A stretch of DNA of 11,021 nt, taken from contig DVAB01000040.1 in NCBI GenBank assembly GCA_014189685.1, positions 1 to 11,021 of the forward strand, in the 5' to 3' direction. This DNA comes from Candidatus Naiadarchaeum limnaeum (GTDB lineage: Archaea; Undinarchaeota; Undinarchaeia; Undinarchaeales; Naiadarchaeaceae). The stretch's first letter is position 1. Each line of letters begins with the position of its first letter. Below are positions 7,489 to 11,021 of the stretch, piece after piece. The translations under genes were made by a program, and so were the position numbers. The notes under the pieces were generated by a model that worked only from the letters and a program-made list of their open reading frames with translations, ran no database searches and was not told the origin of the DNA.

Positions 7489-8589
7489 ATGGACTCTCTT
7501 GACTTAAAATATTTTATTTCTTTCCTTGTTGGCCTTGGGACCAGCCCTTTATTTATTCTAATCCCTCTCTATGCAAAAGAGCTTGGGGCTACTGATATGA
7601 TGCTCAGTGTAGTTGTCGCAAGTTTTTTTGCCGCAAGCATGCTGAGCTATTTTATATTTGGAAGATATTCTGATGTGCGCGCTGTTAGAAAAGCTTTAGT
7701 TGTTGCCGGGTTGTTGCTCTTGACAATTACTCTCGCATTGCATTATTTTGCAAATACAATCGACTTCTTACTTTTGATAAGATTCATTTCAGGAATTACA
7801 GCTGGGGTTTATACAGGTCCGATGCTCGCATACATGTCAGCCAATAAAGAATATAGAACGCATCTAAGCTCGTTTTATGGCTTTGGAAGTTTGGGGTGGG
7901 CATTTGGATTTTTTATATGCACCTCTTTACTAAAATATTTTAGTTTTACGGAAATTTTTTCAATTTTTTCAATTCCAGTTTTTATCGCATTTTTACTCTC
8001 TACTCAGACAAAAAAAGAAAAGCTTGAGCGCATTGAAGTTCCACTCATTCCAATTGCCTTGATTAAAAGGAATTTCTCTCTCTATACCTCCTTTTTCATA
8101 AGGCACATTTCAGCACACGCAATATTTGCGTTTTTGCCAATCTTTCTTTTATTCCTCGGGGCCCCAAAAGAATTAATTGGCCCATTGTTTGCACTTAATC
8201 CTATTGTTCAATTTTTTGTCATGAATTCGATTCCAAAGCTTAAATGGGGAAGCAGAGCAATCTTTCGCGCAGGATTTTTGCTCTCAACAATTTCCTTTTT
8301 TGTAGTTGCTCTTTCCCCAAACTATTATTTTATCCTAATTCCAATGGTTTTAATTGGAATTGGATGGAGTTTTCTTTCTGTAGGGGCGAATTTAGTTTTA
8401 ATTGAGAGAAATATCGAGAAGGCAACTGTTACAGGGCTTTTGTGGGGCATATCGAGTTTAGCTTTAATAATCGGCCCAATTATGGGCGGCGCATTAGTAG
8501 TATCTTTTGGGCTAAGAGAAATGATTTTTGTTGCAAGTGCAATCTCTTTCTTTGCGTTGGTAATTGAGGTTTTGTTAAAAAAGAAATAA
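7489..8589 (+). CDS. Major facilitator superfamily transporter, 366 aa
   Basis: A polytopic membrane protein with roughly 11-12 hydrophobic segments in two halves, joined by a basic cytoplasmic loop near residues 164-180 (TQTKKEKLERIE). The loop after the second helix, FGRYSDVRAVRKAL (57-70), matches MFS motif A (GxxxDrxGrrk). Length is a little below the usual 400 residues, so loops are compact. It should move a small solute by proton-coupled exchange; drug efflux or sugar transport are both possible and the substrate is not readable. The ATG at 7489 is 4 bases after the preceding stop, consistent with the same operon. The C-terminus ends in a basic KKK tail. A tRNA-Glu gene follows 35 bases downstream. 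Confidence 0.85.
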   Translation: MDSLDLKYFISFLVGLGTSPLFILIPLYAKELGATDMMLSVVVASFFAASMLSYFIFGRYSDVRAVRKALVVAGLLLLTITLALHYFANTIDFLLLIRFISGITAGVYTGPMLAYMSANKEYRTHLSSFYGFGSLGWAFGFFICTSLLKYFSFTEIFSIFSIPVFIAFLLSTQTKKEKLERIEVPLIPIALIKRNFSLYTSFFIRHISAHAIFAFLPIFLLFLGAPKELIGPLFALNPIVQFFVMNSIPKLKWGSRAIFRAGFLLSTISFFVVALSPNYYFILIPMVLIGIGWSFLSVGANLVLIERNIEKATVTGLLWGISSLALIIGPIMGGALVVSFGLREMIFVASAISFFALVIEVLLKKK

Positions 8590-8597
8590 TTATATTA
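8590..8597 (+). promoter_or_regulatory. TATA box for tRNA-Glu
   Basis: TTATATTA is centred about 31 bases before the tRNA 5' end and directly follows the MFS stop codon. The tRNA therefore probably has its own promoter. Confidence 0.5.
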
Positions 8598-8624
8598 CTA
8601 GTAGCGCATAACATTTTGTGTGTT

Positions 8625-8699
8625 GCCCCTGTAGTCTAGCCCGGTCAAGGATTTTGGCCTTTCGAGCCGAAGACGTGGGTTCAAATCCCGCCGGGGGCA
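8625..8699 (+). tRNA. tRNA-Glu(UUC)
   Basis: Acceptor GCCCCTG (8625-8631) pairs with CGGGGGC (8692-8698), with one T-G wobble; discriminator A is at 8699. The D-stem GTCT pairs with GGAT. The anticodon stem TTGGC/GCCGA encloses the loop CTTTCGA with anticodon TTC at 8661-8663. The T-arm is GTGGG-TTCAAAT-CCCGC. The gene is 75 nt, intronless, and lacks an encoded CCA. It is followed by a large inverted repeat beginning at 8701. Confidence 0.95.
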
Positions 8700-8700
8700 C

Positions 8701-8768
8701 TAATTTAACATCGGCATAGCGGGTGCAGGGATAAATTGCAAGGGAATTCACAAACCGATGTTAAATTA
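8701..8768. repeat. 14-bp perfect inverted repeat with 40-nt spacer
   Basis: TAATTTAACATCGG (8701-8714) is the exact reverse complement of 8755-8768. The 40-nt spacer holds a loosely repeated motif (TGCAGGGA at 8724-8731 without the second A; TGCAAGGGA at 8737-8745) and short GTG/CAC ends. It starts 2 bases after tRNA-Glu and ends 9 bases before the stop of a convergent gene. It could be a hairpin ending both transcripts, a small RNA, or a tiny mobile element whose outer TA dinucleotides would be a target duplication. The function is unknown. Confidence 0.8.
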
Positions 8769-8777
8769 TATAAAAAT

Positions 8778-9122
8778 TTAATCCGTCACTTCCTTCATCA
8801 AATACAGCCCAAGCAAAACAATGATTAAAAAATTAGCATTTTCTGTTACATAATTCGGCCCTGGCGCGATTCCAAGTTTTAGTACTATTGCAGAGCCTAT
8901 TATTACAACTGTTGACAAAATCATGCCCACGGGATTTGCCCCAAATGCCATTACGTGTATCATCTGCACAATCAGCAAATAAGCTGCAAAAAACACAATT
9001 CCTTTTATTGGAAGAAATGTTGGATTGAAAAATATAATTGTTAATCCCAGAATAACTGTGACTATGTTTAGAGCTATTGAAATTGGATTCGCATGGCCGC
9101 GCACATTCGTTAAAAAGCCCAT
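8778..9122 (-). CDS. Small hypothetical membrane protein, 114 aa
   Basis: I do not recognise the family. Four hydrophobic segments are visible: ISIALNIVTVILGLTIIFF, IKGIVFFAAYLLIVQMIHVM, VGMILSTVVIIGSAIVLKL and NFLIIVLLGLYLM. They are separated by short loops, with a short soluble start (MGFLTNVRGHANP) and an acidic end (KEVTD). There are no catalytic motifs or cysteine pairs. Four-helix proteins of this size can be subunits, scaffolds or small transporters; none can be favoured. The ATG at 9122 is supported by an AT-rich TATA-like block on the minus strand (9151-9160), about 33 bases upstream, giving a nearly leaderless mRNA. Its 3' end meets the inverted repeat at 8701-8768. Confidence 0.75.
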   Translation of the reverse strand: MGFLTNVRGHANPISIALNIVTVILGLTIIFFNPTFLPIKGIVFFAAYLLIVQMIHVMAFGANPVGMILSTVVIIGSAIVLKLGIAPGPNYVTENANFLIIVLLGLYLMKEVTD

Positions 9123-9133
9123 AATAGGATTAA

Positions 9134-9160
9134 TTTTTATATTGCCTCTGTTAAATATAT
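9134..9160. promoter_or_regulatory. Overlapping divergent promoters for tRNA-Leu and the membrane-protein gene
   Basis: TTTTTATATT at 9134-9143 is about 28 bases before the tRNA-Leu 5' end on the plus strand. On the minus strand ATATATTTAA (9160-9151) is about 33 bases before the ATG at 9122. The two promoters interleave in a 44-base gap. The same ten bases as the plus-strand element recur at 9381-9390 ahead of the methyltransferase. Confidence 0.5.
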
Positions 9161-9206
9161 TCCTCTGCAGGGGTACCCAAGTCCGGCCAACGGGGTATGG
9201 CTCAAG

Positions 9207-9252
9207 TCTTCAAACTTGAGCGTTGAAAACTCGCAAGAGTTTGATGAAAGAT
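9207..9252 (+). other. tRNA-Leu intron 1 (46 nt) at canonical position 37/38
   Basis: Bulges A9205-G9206^T9207 and A9251-T9252^A9253 are separated by four positions (9201-9204 with 9247-9250), of which only two pair. The inner helix is 9208-9216 with 9238-9246, eight of nine positions paired, and an alternative hairpin AAACTC-GCAA-GAGTTT (9227-9242) lies inside. The weak central helix makes it a relaxed BHB. Confidence 0.75.
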
Positions 9253-9284
9253 ACCATATGGCCTAGCGCCTTCGTAGGTTCAAA

Positions 9285-9364
9285 TGCTCTCGCGAGCACC
9301 TCCGAACAAAGTGAGGAGGGACAGCGAAATATTATTTCGCTGGATTTCTCGCAGAGCTCGAAAA
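9285..9364 (+). other. tRNA-Leu intron 2 (80 nt) inside the T-loop, position 59/60
   Basis: The T-stem is split around this insert. Matching 3-nt bulges AAT occur at 9283-9285 and 9363-9365. Between them TTC (9279-9281) pairs with GAA (9360-9362), and A9282 can pair with T9358 if C9359 is bulged. The inner stem is GCTCT (9286-9290) with AGAGC (9353-9357), continued after a bulged C by GCGAG (9292-9296) with CTCGC (9348-9352). It encloses two hairpins: CCTCC/GGAGG (9299-9303/9315-9319) and CAGCGAAAT/ATTTCGCTG (9322-9330/9334-9342). Because AAAT repeats at both ends, the junction could shift up to 4 bases without changing the mature tRNA. Confidence 0.75.
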
Positions 9365-9380
9365 TCCTACCCCCTGCACC

Positions 9381-9390
9381 TTTTTATATT
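9381..9390 (+). promoter_or_regulatory. T-rich tRNA-Leu terminator overlapping the methyltransferase TATA box
   Basis: TTTTTATATT begins 3 bases after the tRNA discriminator and ends 21 bases before the ATG at 9411. The T-run suits archaeal termination. TTTATATT (9383-9390) is placed correctly for a leaderless start at 9411. Confidence 0.5.
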
Positions 9391-9410
9391 TCTAAGTCCA
9401 TACTTTTCAT

Positions 9411-10268
9411 ATGGTACCGCCGTTTAGACTTCCAACTCATCTCTCAACTCTGCGCAACTCAGATCTCGCGTTAGAGAGACGTTTTGTAGACTATCTTAGA
9501 TTATCCAAATCTGTTGGCGTTCATCCTGACTTAGAAGAAGGAATGAAAGTTCTTGATGTTGGCTGCGGAAAAGGTCTTGCTGTTTACGATATGGCAAGAA
9601 TTGTTGGCCCAAACGGTAGAGTTGTTGGAGTTGATGTTCTTGATAATTTCTATAGGCCAGGTGGTTATTACAGTATTTTGAAAGAAGAATCTAGGCGACA
9701 CTACAAACATGATCTAAAGTTGCCTAGGCAACGATATATGGAGTTGATTAAAGCAGCAACATTTATGCGCTTAGATGCTGAATCAATGCCACAGTTTGGA
9801 GATAATACATTTGATCGAGTGTTTTCAGTCCTTTCTTTTGATTATTTTCAAAATAAGATACGCGCAATTCAAGAGATGCTTAGAGTTCTTAAAGAAGGGG
9901 GGGAACTTTATCTCATAACGCAGTTTGGTCATATAATCGTAACCGACAAAATATCTCACTTCAGCGAAGCCCTTATTAGCACAATATATGAGATTAGATA
10001 TGGGCTCACGAATGAGAGGATTGAAAGAGCATTAAAAGAAAAATACGATTCAAAATTGAAATCCTATAATTTATATACATTTTTGCTTTCCTTTTTTGTA
10101 GGAGTGAACGTAACTTTTAGAAGGAAAATGCATTTTGAAGTTTATAAAATTAAAAAGACACGTCCAAGAGTAAGAGCAAAGGCTACTCTGCCACAATATC
10201 TATTTGCTATTCCATACAGTAGAGGGAACGTAACTTTTTATACAACCATTGCCCGCCCTCCAAAATAA
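9411..10268 (+). CDS. Class I SAM-dependent methyltransferase, 285 aa, substrate unknown
   Basis: The SAM-binding motif I VLDVGCGKG is at residues 47-55, with the acidic residue ending strand beta-2 at D75 (RVVGVDV). A post-motif region FMRLDAESMPQFGDNTFDRVFSVLSFDYF follows the usual pattern for strands 3 and 4, then IRAIQEMLRVLKEGGELYLITQFG. This is the UbiE/Methyltransf_11-like fold. An insertion of about 35 residues after beta-2 (YRPGGYYSILKEESRRHYKHD...) and a basic C-terminal extension (KIKKTRPRVRAKA, then a beta-rich end) are unusual for the minimal domain and may bind substrate. The target cannot be read; RNA, lipid and small-molecule targets are all possible. The ATG at 9411 is supported by the TATA box about 24 bases upstream. 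The 16S rRNA gene lies downstream on the same strand, which alone does not prove an rRNA target. Confidence 0.85.
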   Translation: MVPPFRLPTHLSTLRNSDLALERRFVDYLRLSKSVGVHPDLEEGMKVLDVGCGKGLAVYDMARIVGPNGRVVGVDVLDNFYRPGGYYSILKEESRRHYKHDLKLPRQRYMELIKAATFMRLDAESMPQFGDNTFDRVFSVLSFDYFQNKIRAIQEMLRVLKEGGELYLITQFGHIIVTDKISHFSEALISTIYEIRYGLTNERIERALKEKYDSKLKSYNLYTFLLSFFVGVNVTFRRKMHFEVYKIKKTRPRVRAKATLPQYLFAIPYSRGNVTFYTTIARPPK

Positions 10269-10549
10269 TATTTCCTAAATAGAAAAGATATTTAAACCCT
10301 AAAATCTCCTATATTCTGCCGATTTATTATATGAGGCGTGCACGCAACAGATAACTTTTTTAGTTATCTGTAAGTATCTGTGACATCCTACGTAGCTCTG
10401 AGCATGCGCACTCTGCGCGCTATGAAAGGGTTTAGTATCAAGTCTCAGAAACAAAAATATGAGGACAGCAAAAAGTTTTGCTGTTATAAAATCTGATGTG
10501 GGCTCAGTGAGATATCCGCTCAGTTATTGAGCAGGAAACTCTCTCGTTA
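10269..10549 (+). promoter_or_regulatory. 16S rRNA promoter and transcribed leader, with hairpins
   Basis: This 281-base gap has no convincing gene. Promoter candidates are GATATTTAAA (10287-10296), preceded by a purine-rich BRE-like GAAAA, and TTTATTATAT (10322-10331). A 10-bp palindrome GCGTGCACGC (10336-10345) follows. Perfect hairpins are CAGATAACT/AGTTATCTG (10348-10356/10362-10370), GCGCA/TGCGC (10406-10410/10414-10418), ACAGCAAA/TTTGCTGT (10465-10472/10477-10484) and GCTCA/TGAGC (10518-10522/10528-10532). Archaeal pre-16S is normally cut from a long stem made with sequence beyond the 3' end, which lies outside the window, so the processing stem cannot be identified. Confidence 0.6.
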
Positions 10550-11021
10550 ATTCCGGTTGATCCTGCCGGACAAGACTGCTATCGGAGTTCGACTAAGCCA
10601 TGCAAGTTTTCCGCGAGGAAGCGAAAGGCTGAGTAACACGTAGCTAACCTAATCTCAAGTGGGGCACAACCTCGGGAAACTGAGGATAATTCCCCATAGC
10701 CTTCGGATACTGAAATGTTCCAAAGGCAAAAGCTTCGGCGCTTGAGAATGGGGCTGCGGCCTATCAGCTTGTTGGTAAGGTAATGGCTTACCAAGGCTAA
10801 GACGGGTAGGGGCAGTGTGAGCTGGAGCCCCCAGATGGGTACTGAGACACGGACCCAAGCCTTACGAGGTGCAGCAGGCGCGAAACCTTCTCAATGCACG
10901 CAAGTGTGAAGAGGGGACTCTGAGTGTTTGTGCTTTTTGTACAAACTTTTAACCAGTGTAAACAGCTGGTTGAGTAAGGGCTGGGAAAGACAGGAGCCAG
11001 CCGTCGCGTTAATAACTGCAC
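10550..11021 (+). rRNA. 16S ribosomal RNA, 5' part (runs off the window)
   Basis: The gene opens with ATTCCGGTTGATCCTGCC, the archaeal 16S 5' end. Further landmarks appear in order: GACTAAGCCATGCAAG, GAGTAACACG, GGGGCTGCGGCC, ACTGAGACACGG, GGTGCAGCAGGCGCGAAACC and TAAGGGCTGGG. Helices such as the AACCAG...CTGGTT arm near 10950-10974 are intact. The 530-loop region begins at 10994 and differs from the near-universal sequence at several sites (see findings). The sequence is strongly diverged, as in several DPANN archaea. About 470 of the expected ~1,450-1,500 nt are present. Confidence 0.97.

Larger units (their letters stand above)
9167..9378 (+). tRNA. tRNA-Leu(CAA) interrupted by two introns
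   Basis: Acceptor GCAGGGG (9167-9173) pairs perfectly with CCCCTGC (9371-9377); discriminator A is at 9378. The D-stem is CCC/GGG. The anticodon stem TATGG (9196-9200) pairs with CCATA (9254-9258). The spliced loop is CTCAAG plus A9253, with anticodon CAA at 9203-9205. A 15-nt variable arm (9259-9273) with a GGC/GCC stem marks a class II tRNA. The T-stem GTAGG (9274-9278) pairs with CCTAC (9366-9370) across a second insertion. Removing 9207-9252 and 9285-9364 leaves an 86-nt tRNA with T-loop TTCAAAT, a normal tRNA-Leu length. A T-run at 9381-9385 follows. Simple tRNA scanners could miss or truncate this gene. Confidence 0.88.

Noticed and set aside
9025-9219. Open frame of 64 codons on the plus strand
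   Set aside because: It is antisense to the membrane-protein gene and runs into the tRNA-Leu 5' half; no promoter or protein-like composition supports it.
9167-9378. Trans-split tRNA-Leu
   Set aside because: All three exons lie in order on one strand in 212 bases with BHB-compatible joints, so cis introns are the simpler explanation.
9223-9474. Open frame of 83 codons on the plus strand
   Set aside because: It covers intron 1, the variable arm, intron 2 and the 3' exon of tRNA-Leu and then the methyltransferase start in another frame; the RNA structure explains the sequence.
10579-11021. Several minus-strand frames
   Set aside because: All lie within 16S rRNA.
1-11021. CRISPR array, insertion sequence or prophage
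   Set aside because: No regularly spaced repeats, transposase, integrase or phage gene is visible; most of the window is housekeeping content.

Overview
The window is AT-rich, densely packed archaeal DNA. It has TATA-box promoters set about 25-33 nt ahead of starts, archaeal-type class I aminoacyl-tRNA synthetases, tRNA genes whose introns fit bulge-helix-bulge (BHB) folds, and a 16S rRNA 5' end of the archaeal form (ATTCCGGTTGATCCTGCC). The compact layout, shortened synthetases and strongly diverged 16S suggest a DPANN-type lineage. That placement is inference; no phylogeny could be run.

Layout. Positions 1-579 hold the C-terminal part of an amino-acid permease, which converges on a small orphan gene on the minus strand (586-915). 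A two-way AT-rich promoter region and a GC-rich fold-back element (973-1036) precede a probable plus-strand cluster: ileS, a 63-residue zinc-ribbon protein that overlaps it, a tRNA-Ile gene 3 nt later, a GC-rich hairpin region, valS, a thioredoxin-fold protein starting directly after the valS stop, and an MFS transporter 4 nt further on. tRNA-Glu(UUC) follows, then a 14-bp inverted repeat, a small membrane protein on the minus strand, an intron-rich tRNA-Leu(CAA), an SAM-dependent methyltransferase, an approximately 280-nt leader with several hairpins, and the first ~470 nt of 16S rRNA, which runs off the right edge.

How the genes work together. Most of the window serves translation. IleRS and ValRS charge the two related branched aliphatic amino acids. 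The tRNA-Ile between them reads as anticodon UAU, able to decode AUA directly, whereas most archaea use a modified CAU anticodon for this codon. Redox and transport genes ride behind the synthetases.

Most notable: (i) tRNA-Leu(CAA) appears to carry two introns, a 46-nt one at the canonical 37/38 site and an 80-nt one inside the T-loop (59/60) that folds as a three-way junction; (ii) tRNA-Ile(UAU) has a 38-nt BHB intron; (iii) the 16S 530 loop, as read here, departs from near-universal positions including the G530 equivalent; (iv) three GC-rich or inverted-repeat intergenic elements (973-1036, 4315-4419, 8701-8768) could be uncharacterised structured RNAs.
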